A program made the position numbers and the translations under genes. A stretch of 64,000 bases of DNA from the NCBI GenBank assembly GCA_032433765.1, contig JAVIAB010000059.1:58232103-58296102 (forward strand). The letters are read 5' to 3'. The notes beneath the pieces were generated by a model. The model ran no database searches and was not told the DNA's origin. It saw nothing but the letters and a program-made list of their open reading frames with translations. Below are positions 36,501 to 51,500 of the stretch, piece after piece. Numbering within the stretch: position 1 is the stretch's first letter; each line of letters starts with the position of its first letter. Source of the stretch: Megaustenia siamemsis. Taxonomy: Eukaryota > Mollusca > Gastropoda > Stylommatophora > Ariophantidae.

Positions 36501-39500
36501 TTCTCTTTACCATCAGTCAATCTTTGGGACTTTGCAAAGTCAAGGCCTGTCCATTCTTCGATATTATCTTCCCATCTCTTTTTTTGCCTACCTTTCCCTC
36601 CCGCTCCTTTTGCAGTTCCTTGGAGAATATCTCTGATAGGTCAGATGATTGAGATACGTGGCCAAACCATTTCATTTTACATTTTTTCCACAAAAGACAA
36701 AAGATCATCATGTACTCTGATTACTTGTATCTTTTTTATGAACATTTTTCATTTGTGACACATTCTATGTAAGAGATGCCCAAAATCTTACAATGACAAT
36801 CTCCATAGCTTGTATATTCTTTGGCAGCTCTACTGTAAGGGTCCATATTATGCAAGCATATAGAACAAAACTGATATAACAAGGGAGCATATCAGCCTGA
36901 TTTTAGATCAAAGAGGTGGAGGCGAAGGCGCGCCTCACAGCACCAGAGCTGGAAGTTGTCAGCGACCCAGAGCTGATGGCTTGCGCCAGGATCGGTGAGT
37001 CAGAACCTAAAAGACCCCACTCCACCTCTCCGTCATGCCTCTAGTAACAGACTAACCTGTCTAGTCTGACCAAGCGAGTAGAGATCGAAGTGGGAAGACA
37101 ACCCGCTACTCACAAATGTCATGCTGAAGTCGGATGTGTTGGGCCGAAAGGCGCAAATATCACGGTTATACTGTAAACTACAACACAACGCAGACACGCC
37201 CACTTAGCGTTCAAGGGCAGATGATGAAGAGGGACACTCCTTTAGTCATCGAGCGAACACAAGCAAGCAAGATCAAAGAGGTTTTAACTTTGTATGTACT
37301 ACTGTAATTTGAGGTATTCTAGCCAATATCTCAGATTTTGAGCCTTCATTGCTGACAATTAATCCTAAGTATTTAAGTGTGTCAACTGTTTCTAGTTCTT
37401 ATCCATTTATTTTTATTTTTAAGACAATGCCCTTGAGGTTATTGATCACCAGATTTGTTTTCCCAGCATTGATCTTCATGCCACATGCATGAGATGTTTT
37501 TTGTCTGTTTGTTGTTGCTGAAAATTTGAAATGGTGAGATACGTGAGAAGTTTGTGACATGTCACACTTCAGTAATTGTAGAAACAGACACAGCAGACTG
37601 GAACATTGGAGATGAAGTTAAAAAAAAACCTAGGTGCATTATTGACCACAATTAATACCTAAGCTCAGTCAATCAAACTGATATGCTTCTCAGCTCCATT
37701 GAGTCAGTAAGAAAAACTGTCAAGTGATATAAACAAGTTCATGTATTAGATTGGTCTGGTTTAAATGCACACTCTCTGTACAAAGTCATCATCATCAAGT
37801 GCCAGGCCTGCTGGCGCAGGTGATCATGTCTCTCCACAACTTTCGATCACGTTAGTTATTTATCATTTCTGTTGTTGACCTTCTGCCAAGTCATTCTCTT
37901 AAGCTGTCTGGTATTTTTTCTCTTTGCTTCCCTCTATCTCTTCGTCCCTCAATTTTTCTGGTTGTTACAATATATTCCATTTGATCTCTTCTCATTAAGT
38001 AAAGTAAAGTACCCTCGTCACGCCAAGTGGCGTATAGGGAAATATGGTGTTAGTGACCCTATATTTTACAGACCTTCAGCACATGATTTTTGGGGTAATG
38101 TGGTCGGTATTACGCCCATGCTGCTTTACTTTCCCAGAAAAAAATCTGGTACCCATTTAAGGCTGGGTAAACCTGGAAGCTGTCAGTTGGGATCGAACCC
38201 TACCCCTTTTTCCTTTGTAGTCCAGTTCACTAACCACTGAGCTATCGCGGCTCCCTCTTTTCTCATTACATGGCCAAAAAATGATGATTGTTTCTTCCTA
38301 ATATTGGAAATTAGCTCTCTTTTTGCTTTGACCTCTTTCAGAACATTTTCATTACTCTTCTTAGCTGTCCATGGTATTCTCAACATTCTTCTGTAAAAAA
38401 ACCACATTTCTACAGCCTCCAGTGATTTTCTTGTCTGTTGTATTATTTGTCCATAATTCACATCCATATGTCAAGACTGGCTCTACATTACTGGGGGCCT
38501 CGGTAGCCTAGTTGGGAAAACCATCCGACTGGACTACCAACGTTCGGACAACCCGTGTTCGATTCCCGCTGAAAGCAGTGTGAATTGTACTCGTGGCTAG
38601 AAAAAAAAATACCCCCACGGTCGACCCAGCCGTTGGCAGAAATGGGTACCAGGGTATTACCCTGGGAAGGTGAGGAATGTCGCTTCGCATTTGAGTTTCA
38701 ATGCTTGAGATGACACTATACAGAAATATCCGAACATTTCTGGATAGGTGGCCACATATGGGTGTAAACTCGCATGCTAAGACGCCGGTTCAAGTCTCGT
38801 ACTTTACCTTTACTTTACCTTAACATTTAAGAACTCTGTTTCTTGTTTCTATTGTAAAAAATTTATTGCACAGTATCTTCCTCATTTTTTGGAAAACTGC
38901 TTTTGCCTGAGCCACTCTGCATCTCACCTCTTTTGTACATCTTCCGTCTGAGGTTAACAAAGTTCCAAATATTTAAATTCATTTACCTGTTTTTATATTG
39001 TTTCACTTGTCTTTATTTTGCACTGAGGTGATGTCTTTTTCTTTGTTGTTACCATTACTTCTGTCTTTTTGCTATTAAGGCTGAGTCCTTTATTTTTGCT
39101 TTCTTTCACTATAATGTCCAACATTTCATTACTGCACAAAGTAGTTACCAGAAAAAGAAAATTCCTGTTGACAATTTCCACTTGGCTCCAATACAAGAAA
39201 TCTTGGAAAAATATTGCAAAGAAATGGTGACCGAGGTCAGCAAGGTGATAAAGATATGCCACTGCGACTAAAGTAAAGATATTTTCATCAACAATAGAGT
39301 CAACAACATTGAAGAAGAAAGACCTTGCAATGAAAATGTGTCATATGTTCAAAAAACAAAAACTGATGAGAATTGGGAAACATGTGTAAGGACTGTGATG
39401 TTGCATTAGTGTTACTCCCTGTTTTGAACTATTTTATACACAATAAATTATTGAAAACAAAAACTTTAACTTTCTATTTGATTACTTTCAAAAATATTTG

Positions 39501-42500
39501 TGAAGAAATATTATCAACCATATAAATATTGTTAAATACATGGTAACATAGGATAAATGATGAGTTCATCATTATTGAGTGCCATCTCCGTATCGAAGGT
39601 TGGCTACCATGGAGCGTAAATCCGCTCTTTCTCTTGCTTTAATGGTGCAGGTTGTCATAGGCTGACTTGTCCATCTTTTGATGTTATAAAAGATCATAAG
39701 TGATGAGTTACAAGTATATATTTTCAGGCGATTAAAAACAGTCAACCTCATGAACTTCATGAGCATTGTTTTGACTAGAAAAAACCATCTAGCACTTTTC
39801 GCGTATGCGTGCATGTGTGTGTGTGTGTGTGTGGGGGGGGGAAGAAAGTGTTTGCGTGGGTGGTGGTCATGGTTTTCATGGAATTCATATCAGCGAAATG
39901 GTTAAAAAATGTTTTTAAAAAGTCATGCTGATTAAAAGAAAATAAGACGAGGAAAGAAATGTGCTCAATGAACATATAATATATGACATTTTGTTTTGGA
40001 TACTGAAACTGGGAGTTAGAGAAATCAAATATAAGAAATGGAGATAGCAGACATGAAAGATAAAAAAAATGAACATGGAAAAACATACAAAGAAAAGAAT
40101 AAATAACTATGATGTAAAAGAAAAAGTAAACACAGCAAGATAAAAACTTATATATCAATTAATGACTCATTAATCTATTTCTATGGTGAACAAGAGTCTG
40201 AATTAGAAATAAAAAAATATGGAATTGCTTCATAAGTTATAACTGTACATCTATTTGGGAGCCATGATAGCTCAGTGGTTAGAGAACTGGACTACAAAGG
40301 ACATGAGGCTGGGTTCGATCCTGATTGACAGCTTCCAGGTTCAACCAGCTTTAAATTTGTACTGTATTTTATTCTGGGAAAATAAGGTGGTAATACCGAC
40401 TGCATTACCCCAAAAATCATGTATCGAAGGTCTGTGAAAATTATGGTCACTAACAGCCTATACGCCACTCTGCGGGATGAGGCTCTTTACTTTTACTTAT
40501 ACATCTATTTATCTAAAATTGCATATATTTTGTTCAACTAAAGTACAATTCAACCAAATTACAGCCCAGTCCAGAGTGAAATATGCCTAAAAAAATGTAT
40601 CTGTTCAAAACCGATATTTTTCAATTTGATATCAAGGATTCCCTAACACAGATATTTAAGTTGCCTTGCTCACATCACAATCTAAACCTCTTCATGATGA
40701 TGGTATGCTTCATTAGAAGAAGTTTTTGCGCCCCATCATGTTCTGCATTTCTCAGTGAACCAAGTGCCTATACTGATGCGACTGAGCCGTATAAAGTGCC
40801 CTGTTTAAGGGTTTCCAAGAATGTGATGCCCATTGTATATTGCATTTAGAGTATATAATATATATCATAAGTTTCAAATAATATACAAAGACTTACTCTG
40901 TTGTGATTATTTCATCTCTTGTTCGTCTAATCAACAAAATTGGCCCTGGGTATCTGTGATGATTTAAAGAAAATACACAAAGCATCATTTAAGGAACTAA
41001 TTACACAAGCACTGTCATTTAATCTTTATTTGTCTGCTTTATTTTAAAATAAAGGCTCCTCATGCCTAAAAGTGGGAGGGGAAGTCAATAAAGTAACTAC
41101 GGGTTGCAAAAAAATAAAATAAAAAATAATAATAAAATGCAATAAAAACTTGAAAACTTGTTATTTTTGCAATTATATTATCCCTCAATCTCTCAACATA
41201 ATTGTCACCAACATTGATGCACTTATTCCATCGTTTTATCAGTGATACAATTCCTGAGGGACAAAATTCTTAGGTCTGCTCGCTAAGCCCAGAATTTCAC
41301 TTCATATTCAACCTTTACATCATTCACGAAACATCTTGTACCAAGGTAGGTTTTCATTGGAACAAATAGGTAGAAATCACTAAGGGTCAGGACTATACTG
41401 TGATGTTCAAGAAGTTTTCATCCCAGTTGGTGAACCTTCTCCTGGGTTAATCAAGCCTTATGTGGTTTAGCATTTCTCTGCTCCTCCCTCTTTAATTTAA
41501 ATTGCATAATAAATTTATACAATTTGAATATTATTCTACTGTAGCATTGAGATTAACATGCTCTACTCAGCTTCAATGGTATCCATTTCAAATCCATTTT
41601 GGAGCAATACACACATCCAGAGCTGGTGAAATCAAGTTACTAATCCTAATGGATTATCCTATTATCACCATACCAATGCCAGAATTATCAAAGACATGTA
41701 TGATGGTTACACATGTGCAGTTCGAACAGAGGAAGGACTGAGCGAATGTTTCCCAATAGAAACTGGGGTTAAACAAGGATGTATTTTATCGCCCTTGTTA
41801 TTTGGAATTGTTATGGACTTCATAATGAAGAAATGCTGCACTGGTAATAAAGGCATCGAATGGATACAAGGAGACCATTTGGAAGACCTCGACTTTGCTG
41901 ATGACATAGTTCTCATCAGCAGTCAGATAAAAACGATGCAGGAAAACACAAATGAACTATCATCAATAGCCAGCAAAATTGGGCTTGAGATCAATCATGA
42001 AAAGACTAAAGTCATGACTAGTTTAATTCCAACAGGTGACAAAATATACATGGAAAACAAACCAGTTGAAGAGATCGATCACTTTATCTATCTTGGAAGT
42101 CACATTGATCGAGAAGGGGATACGAGCAAAGAAATTAAAATCAGAATAGCTAAAGCAGCAATGTCTTTCAGAAGCCTTGAAAAGTTGTGGAAATCAAAAC
42201 TTATCAGCACAAACACAAAACTTAGGCTATTCAAATCAAATGTACTATCAACCCTTACGTATGCGTGTGAAAGCTGGAAAACAACAAGAGATATAGAAAC
42301 AAAGTTGAACGTATTCGAAAATAAATGTCTAAGGAAAATACTTGGTATAGCATGGAACGAATTCAAAACAAATGAGGAAATTAGAGAAATCGCCAATCAA
42401 CCACTAATATCTTCAGTAATAAAGAAAAGACGATGGTCATACGTTGGACATGTGATGAGAAGAGATAATAACCGAATAGCAAAGCAAGCCCTCATATGGG

Positions 42501-45500
42501 AAACAACAGGTAAAAGAAAAAGAGGAAGACCCAGGGAGACACTGAGAAGAACATTGATGAGAGAGGCAAGAGCAGCAGGAGTCGGCTCCCTCAATGAGAT
42601 AGAACTGCTTGCACAGAACAGAGACAGATGGCGAGATTTGATAAAATATCTTTAAAAGAAAACTGCTAGAACAAAAAATCCATATAGGAGAAGGTGTATC
42701 TTGGTCTACGCCCTATGGGCCGGTTACGGCTCGAAAGGTCAATAGATAGAATGCCAGACCTGGACCCTAGATGCAAGAACAATAAGAAAAATAATCTATA
42801 CTTAGATGAAATGTGTTAGACGAATGACAGGAAACAGTCTGAGAGATAAGATCAGAAATGAAGAACTGAGAAAAAAACTAGGAATAGCCCCCGCCATAGA
42901 ATATATAAGGAAACAACAGATAAAATGGTTTGGCCACGTGACAAGGCAGAAAGATTAAAACACAACACAACGAGCCTTGAACAAACGTTGTGAGAACACC
43001 AGACCCACGGGTCGACCACAAAAAAGATGGATCGATGGAATATTAGAAGCACTAGGAAACATAACAGCAGCAGAGGCGAACAGAAGAGCAAAAGACCGCA
43101 AATTATATCTCCCCTCGATGCTAAATGGCAGATGAGTAAAGAAAGCAGAAGAAGACCATTCTACAGAAGAAATTAAAATAATATGGCCATGTCAAAAGAT
43201 ATAGTGAGCTGGAAAGAGTAATAATGGAAGGCATGGTCCTAGGATGACACATCAGGGGCAGACCATACCCATCTATAGATTTACAAAAGCCTACGGGCTA
43301 ACAGGAAATTCCTGGAAAACCTCCAACTAGAATGACTTTTTCAGCTCTGCAAGCAGGGGCAGTTATGATAAGAGTGATGTTAGCCATCTAAAGCTCCCAT
43401 AACTGATAACATCACGTTAGTTGTAGGGTTTTCTCAGCTTACTTTCTGCTCACTGGCCTTTGTAAATCTACTGCTAACTAAGGGTAGACAAAGAAGAAGG
43501 TGGTTTCAATACACCAAAGAGACCTTATGCATGACAACAGAAGACATGTGAGATCTGACTAGATGCAGAGATTCTTTCAGACAGGCTGTGGCAAATGCAA
43601 CATTCTACAAAGGACATGTTACCTGATGATCAATCTTAATGGAAGTAGATGATAAAACATATTTCTCATGATCAATTTTAATGGAAGTAGATGATAAAAC
43701 ATATTTCTCATAATCAATTTTAATGGAAGTAGATGATAAAACATATTTCTCATGATCAGTCTTAATGGAAGTAGAAGATAAAACATATTTCTCATGATCA
43801 ATAATAATGGAAGTAGATGATAAAACATATTTCTCATGATCAATAATAATGGAAGTAGATGATAAAACATATTTCTCATGATCAATAATAATGGAAGTAG
43901 ATGATAAAACATATTTCTCATGATCAATCTTAATGGAAGTAGATGATAAACCATATTTCTCATGATCAATCTTAATGGAAGTAGATGATAAAACATATTT
44001 CTTATGATCAATCTTAATGGAAGTAGAAGATAAAACATATTTCTCATGATCAATAATAATGGAAGTAGATGATAAAACATATTTCTCATGATCAATAATA
44101 ATGGAAGTAGATGATAAAACATATTTCTCATGATCAATCTTAATGGAAGTAGATGATAAACCATATTTCTCATGATCAATCTTAATGGAAGTAGATGATA
44201 AACCATATTTCTCATGATCAATCTTAATGGAAGTAGATGATAAAACATATTTCTCATGATCAATAATAATGGAAGTAGATGATAAAACATATTTCTCATG
44301 ATCAATCTTAATGGAAGTAGATGATAAAACATATTTCTCATGATCAATCTTAATGGAAGTAGATGATAAAACATATTTCTCATGATCAATCTTAATGGAA
44401 GTAGATGATAAAACATATTTCTCATGATCAATAATAATGGGAGTAGATGATAAAACATATTTCTCATGATCAATCTTAATGGAAGTAGATGATAAAACAT
44501 ATTTCTCATGATCAATCTTAATGGAAGTAGATGATAAAACATATTTCTCATGATCAATCTTAATGGAAGTAGATGATAAAACATATTTCTCATGATCAAT
44601 CTTAATGGAAGTAGATGATAAAACATATTTCTCATGATCAATCTTAATGGAAGTAGATGATAAAACATATTTCTCATGATCGATTTTAATGCATAAAAGA
44701 AGAACCTCAGCAGCTGAAATCTAAAAGATATAATTGTATGTCAGGCCAACAAAATGAAAGAAAAAGAAGCAGTAACATTTCTACCATTATTTAAAAAAAA
44801 TATGCTTTCTGAGAATGTTTCTGGAACCCTTGAGGGGGTCACAGAGTTTGTTCGGTGTGCTGGGATCTTTATGTGTAATCATACAAGAGACAAGTGTTAA
44901 TGGATGCAATTAAGTACAATTATGATGGTCCTATGTAGATAAACAATAACTCAATGATTTTATTTATGTAAGAATTTGAATGACTAGTATGTATATTACA
45001 ACCTGATACAGACTATTTTATAGATTTATGCTATATCTTACTATTTTATACATTTATAACAGATACATTTTAGAAGCATTAAACTAATATGTTATAATTT
45101 GAACTCATCATCGAGTGCTGTCCCCACAACGAAGGTTGGCTACCATGGAGCACCATTCTGCTCTGTCTCTTGCTTTGATGGTGCAGGTTGTCATAGGCTG
45201 ATTTGTCCATCTTTTGATGTTACTCGTCCATGTTAGTCTTGGTCTGCCTCTTTTACCTTGTATTTTCCCCTCCGGGATTACTTTTAGTAGGCTGTTGTGT
45301 CTTTTAACACGGCCCAAAAATCGCATTTGTCTTGTTTGAATTGTGCTTAGTAGTTCTCTTTTCATTTTTAGTTGTTTTAAGACTTCGTTTGTTTTCTTTT
45401 CCTTCCATCCAATTCTACCTATTCTTCTATAAATCCACATTTCAAAGGCTTCAATTCTCTGTTCTGTTCTCTTGTCTAATGTCCATGTTTCTGCACCATA

Positions 45501-48500
45501 TTGGAATATTGAGAAGATGTAACATTTTGCTATTCTTAGTTTTAGCCCTGGTGTTATTTGTTTTGATGTTAGTATGTTCTTCATGACATTAAAATTACTT
45601 TTTGCCATTCCTATTCTTTTGTTTATTTCAGTTGTATATTTTCCATCACTGGTTATAGTATACTTTGAACTACACCACTTCAAAGCCATGAAATAAGACT
45701 ATAGGAGATCTTATGCTAGACAGAGCGAATATATGTCAAAACTCAACTTAATATGTTTGACAGACCATAAACTTACTCAAGCAACTGGTCAGCTACATTC
45801 AGGTCCATGTATGTTCTCAAGCTCAGAGCTACTAGATTTTCTGATGACAACACAAGTATTAGAAACAAAATAGTATCAGTTTGCATTAAAACAAATAACA
45901 TATATAACATTAGCATACAATCAACATTTTCCAGGCACATCATGAGAAGAGGAAAGTTGGAATACTTGGTTCTCTATCTCTATTGACCTTTCGAGCCGTA
46001 GCTGGCCCATAGGGCGTAGACCCGATACTCCTCTTATCTAAATTTTTATTCTAGCAGTTTTAAATTCTTGTAAAGATCTTTTATCAAATCTCGCCATTTG
46101 TCTCTGTTCTGTACAAGCAGCTCTATCTCATTGAGGAGCCGATTCCTGCTGCTCTTGTCTCTCTGATCAATGTTCTTCTTAGGGTCTCTCTGAGTCAGCC
46201 TCTTTTCCTCTTACCTGTTGTTTCCCACATGAGGGCTTGCTTTGCTATTCGGTTATCTCTTCTCATCACATGTCCAACATATGATCATCGTCTTTTCTTT
46301 ATTACTGAAGATATTAGTGGTTGATTGGCGATTTCTCTAATTTCCTCATTTGTTTTGAATTCGTTCCACGCTATACCAAGCATTTTCCTTAGACATTTAT
46401 TTTCGAATGCGTTCAACTTTGTTTCTATATCTCTTGTTGTTTTCCAGCTTTCACACGCATATGTAAGGGTAAATTTGATTTGAATAGTCTTAAGTTTTGT
46501 GTTTGTGCTAACGAGTTTCGATTTCCACAACTTTTCAAGACTTCAGAAAGACATTCCTTCTTTAGATATTCTGATTCTAATTTCTTTATTTGTATCCCCT
46601 TCTTGATCAATATGACTTCCAAGATAGATAAAGTGTTTTTGTTGTTGTTTTAGGGCTGAAAATACTATCAATATAATCTACTGCTAATTTACACATTCTG
46701 TATCAGGTCTACGTTTCATTAACAATAGTCCTGGCTATTTGCCAGGTGGTTACACCTGGCAAAATACAGGGAAAGAGAGATCACGGACGACAAAGAGAGA
46801 AAATACTAGATAGTTTGGTGTGATGGAGAACAGTTAACAACAGAACTGATACGTTTAATGGCGGACAGAAGATTGTGGAAGGACATGATCGCCTATGTCA
46901 ACCGGTATGGCACATGATGATGATGACTTAAGCCTGCAACACCTACTAGCAAAAAACAAAACAGGATAAAAGAGAGAAAGAAGTGTATCTTTATTAACTA
47001 AAACCTCAGCTATGTTCTGCATTAAAGTCAATGAGATCAGTTATGTTCTGCGTTAAAGTACAGTGAGATCATTGCTAAAGTAAAATGAGATCAGTTATGT
47101 TCTGTATTAAAGTACAATAAGATCAGTTATGTTCTGTATTAAAGTACAGTGAGATTAGCGCTAAAGTACAATGATATCAATTATGTTCAGCACTAAAGTA
47201 CAATGAGATCAATTATGTTCAACACTAAAGTACAATGAGATCAATTATGTTCAACGCTAAAGTACAATGAGATCAATTATGTTCAGCGCTAAAGTACAAT
47301 GAGATCAATTATGTTCAGCACTAAAGTACAATGAGATCAATTATGTTCAGCACTAAAGTACAATGAGATCAATTATGTTCAGCACTAAAGTACAATGAGA
47401 TCAATTATGTTCAGCACTAAAGTACAATGAGATCAATTATGTTCAGCACTAAAGTACAATGAGATCAATTATGTTCAGCACTAAAGTACAATCGGTTGGC
47501 TTACCACGGCAACAGCCGGGGTTCGTAATCCTGGCGAGGACACCTGGGTTTTACTAATTCCCTAAAAATTAGTAGGAGCTGCGATAGCTCAGTGGTTAGT
47601 GAACTGGACTACTACGGACAAGGGGTAGGGTTCGATCCCAACCGACGGCTCCGGGTTCACCCAGCCTTAAATGGGTACCGGATTTTTTCTGGGAAAGTAA
47701 AAGCAGCACGGGCGTAATACCGACCACATTACCCCAAAAATCATGTGCTGAAGGTCTGTAAAATATAGGGTCACTAACACCATATTTCCCTATACGCCAC
47801 TTGGCGTGACGGGGGGTACTTTACTTTACTTTTACTTAAGTACAATGAGATCAATTATGTTCAGCACTAAAATACAATGATATCAATTATGTTCTGTGTT
47901 AAAGTACAATGAGTTCAATTATGTTCAGTGCTGAAGTACAATATTATCGGTTATGTTATCTATTCTGTGGGGCCACGATAGCTCAGTGGTTAGTGAACTG
48001 GACTACAAAGGACAAGGGGTAGGGATCGATCCCAACCGACGGCTTCCAGGTTCACCCAGCCTTAAATGGGTACCGGATTTTTTTCTGGGAAAGTGAAGCG
48101 GCACAGGCTTAATTCCGACCACATTACCCCAAAAACCATGTGCTGAAGGTCTGTAAAATTGATGGTCACTAACACCATATTACCTATACGCCACTTGGCG
48201 TGACGGGGGTACTTTACTTTTTTTTTCTTTTTTTGATCTAATCTGTGATCTAAATTAAACTAATGCACAGGAACTTACTCCAAGATTCTGGCATTTTAGC
48301 AATAGCCAGTGGAACAATGTCATCAAATGTGGCATCTAGTACCTGAAACAGAAAAAAATTATTTTAAATTTGCAAAAAATATTTGTGTAGATCAACCGTT
48401 TCAAAATTATTCAGAAAGAGGTATAGATGAATAATATTTCTACTGTTCTCAATGTTTTAGATTTTATCTAGGTAAATAATATTGTCCACAGGTCCTATTT

Positions 48501-51500
48501 TGGAATCCCTTGGTGAGGAGACAAAGTGGAAGAATAGAAAAAAACACAGAGAAGAAAGGAAACAGAGATGAAAAATATGGGGAAGACAGAATTATTTTAT
48601 GAAAATGGCACAAAATAAGACAGGTTAGAAAATATATAAATTACCCAGAAACACAAGTATTGTTTTATTGCTACTCAAAAAAATACCTCAAACAATAACA
48701 GAAAACATTTGAGAGCAATACTTGAATTCCAAGGGAGCCACGATAGCTCAGTGGTTAGTGAACTGGACTACAAAGGACAAGAGGTAGGGTTCGATCCCAA
48801 CTGATGGCTTCCGGGTTCACCCAGCCTTTAATGAGTACCGGATTTTTTTCTGGGAAAGTAAAGCGGCATGGGCGTAATACCGACCACATTACCCCAAAAA
48901 TCATTTTCCGAAGGTCTGTAAAATTGATGGTCACTAACACCATATTACCTATACGCCACTTGGCGTGACGGGGTTTAAACTTGAATTCCAGGTTGAAACT
49001 GCCTATTGTCTTCTGTACTTTCTGTTGTTTGTGAAGGTTTCCAAGTGCTATAATACTTGTGTTTCTGGGGGGCTTCAGTAGCCTACTTGGGAAAATCACC
49101 CAACTAGATTACTGACATTCGGACAACCCATGTTCGATTCCTGCTGGAAGCAGTGTGAGTTGTACTCATGGTTGGAAAAAAAAAAATACCCCCATGGTCG
49201 ACCCAGCTGCTGGCAGAAATGGGTACCAGGGTAATTCTCTGGAAAGGTGATGAATGCCACCTTGCATCGTAAGTTTCGATGCTTGAAGCAACACTATCCA
49301 GAAATCTCCAAACACTTCTGGATAGGTGGCTGAGCACATATGGGTGAAAACTTGTGTGCTAAGAGGCTGATTCAAGTCTCGTTCTTTACCTTTACTTGTG
49401 TTCTGTGTAATTTATATGTCTCTAACTTCAAAGTTTTCTCTAAAATAAATATTTATTTATTGCTACTGTCTACGGCTTAGAAAGAAAATGTTGGTTAAGA
49501 ATTTTGCTCCGTAGGAAATTAAAAAGAAGAAATAATAATACTGTATGAATTTCACATTTATATCTCTATATACAAATAAATATTATAAATATATATTTAA
49601 AAAAGACAGACTTTCTACAAACAGCAACAAGAAGCAATGAAATGTCTAATGTGCATAACAAATAATGTTTAGATACAAGGAGTAAGTAGTGGGGTGTAAC
49701 ATACACTCCTACAAGGTATGGTGACAGCTTTACAAAAATGGAACACAACAAAATACTGACGTTTCGGCCAACATGTGGCCTTCTTTACACTAGAACAACA
49801 CAAACGGAATAAAGATAAACTCTATTACATCTAGAATGAGCATGACAAGTAAATCAATGAAAAATAAATAGAGGGATAAGAAATAAAATTATAAAACAAA
49901 AGGCAGATGTACTACATTATATCTATCTATTGACCTGTCAAGCCGTAGCCGGCCCATAGGGCGTAGACCAAGATACTCCTTCTCTTATCTGAATTTTTGT
50001 TCTAGCAGTTTTCAATTCTTTTAAAGATATTTTATCAACTACATTATAAGAGGAATAAAAATTGATAATATATAAAAATTAGTACATGAAAATTATAAGT
50101 CTAAAAATATATATTAAATTAATACAAGACTTAACAGAGACCCGATTCAAGATCTTCTAAAGAGTGGATGACTGTAAGCCAAATGTGAAAGTGATGAAAA
50201 TCATCTCGTATTAATTTAATATATATATTTTAGTCTACTAATTTTTATGTACTCATTTTTATATATTATCAATTTTTATTCCTCTTATAATATAGTACAT
50301 CCCCCTTTTGTTTTATTGTTTTGTTATTTCATTTCTTATCCCTCCTTTTATTTCTTTTTGATTTACTTGTCATGCTCATTTTAGATGTATCTTTGTTCCG
50401 TTGTCCATTTGTGTTGTTCTTGTTTTCTGAAGAAGGCCGCTTGTAGACCGAAATGTCATTATTTTGTTGTTTTCCTCTTTTGTAAAGCTGTCACCGTAGC
50501 TTGTAGGAGTGTATGCTACATCCCACCACTTGCTCCCTTCTACCAGGTTTACAGCAACACTGCAATTATGTGCCTGTTCCTCAAAGTTTACACATACTCA
50601 ACAAATTGAATAAAAAGGTTTAATAAAAGAAAAAAAGTAAGTAAAGTAAAGGTCTAAGCTGTCATTGTAAAAAGTATTGTTATGGAAACAGAGCCATAGA
50701 TTTTAGAAGCAGTGATCTTTGCGATATGTGCCATTTTGGCATGCAAAGTTTCTGTTTTTGAGATTGGTTCTGCCCTATGTGCTGATTTCAGCTCGAAAGG
50801 ACAATAGATAGATAGAGAGTAAAGGGTTCCGTCCACATTTTGGGAACATGGTATTGGCGCCCACATTTTTCTATGACCACCAGCATATCCTATTTTCTCA
50901 GATAAATCTCTGTTACCCATTTTCAACTGCTGAATGAACCTAATAGTCAATAATAATAAATACATAAGTAAATGATGAGGGTCAGTCAAAAAGTTTTGCA
51001 CTTTACTAAAACATCTTTACGGCAGATCAGAATGTTATTTGTCATTGTAAAGATCACTAGTGATTGAAATTTCCTTTGAGAACATGGTGCAAAATGAAAA
51101 AAAAATTGGCTGATACAGTTGTGTATCAAGATGTGTCATAGGTTGGTCAAAATGTTTTACACTTTGGTATGAAGGACTCAAGGCATGTACCCAAAAAATG
51201 ATGTCAACTTTAGTCCTTCTCTATGTATATACTCTTCTCAAGGTGATGTACTTCTCCCAAGATTTCTGTTTCTTCCTGATGCTCTGAATGAAGAACTCAT
51301 CAAAATTGGGTCCCAAAAAACATCTTCAGTTCAGTGATGAAATCCTCAATATCTCATTCACATAGAAATTAGTTAATGAAGTGTCTTTACAAAGATACAT
51401 AGCATTCCCGTCTGCCTTAATGACTTCTTAGTGAAGAGTAACATTTGTTGACAGACCCTTACATTTTATTATAGAAGGAAACCCAATTAACAAACATAAT

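Larger units (their letters stand above)
37785..39120 (-). mobile_element. LINE-D copy split by SINE-A and SINE-B
   Basis: Pieces at 37785-37997, 38256-38490 and 38821-39120, colinear with the uninterrupted copy at 30680-31215. The innermost part adds the palm end [18 protein letters not shown]. Confidence 0.85.
47010..47945. repeat. 32-bp minisatellite interrupted by SINE-A
   Basis: Unit AAGTACAATGAGATCAATTA plus TGTTCAGCACTA, about 15 units before 47490 and three after 47837. The middle units are nearly identical. Confidence 0.93.

Noticed and set aside
39093..39262. Missing ABHD16A exon at the end of the LINE-D frame ([14 protein letters not shown]...)
   Set aside because: No family similarity, and the phases do not fit; the true exon was found at 36232-36306.
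40257..40340. tRNA gene (GATAGCTCAGTGG ... GGTTCGATCC)
   Set aside because: Part of dispersed SINE-A with duplications and a long non-tRNA body; the tRNA fold is not complete.
43619..44677. 352-codon minus-strand frame (repeat [14 protein letters not shown])
   Set aside because: Pure 42-bp minisatellite inside an ABHD16A intron; the open frame follows from the unit length.
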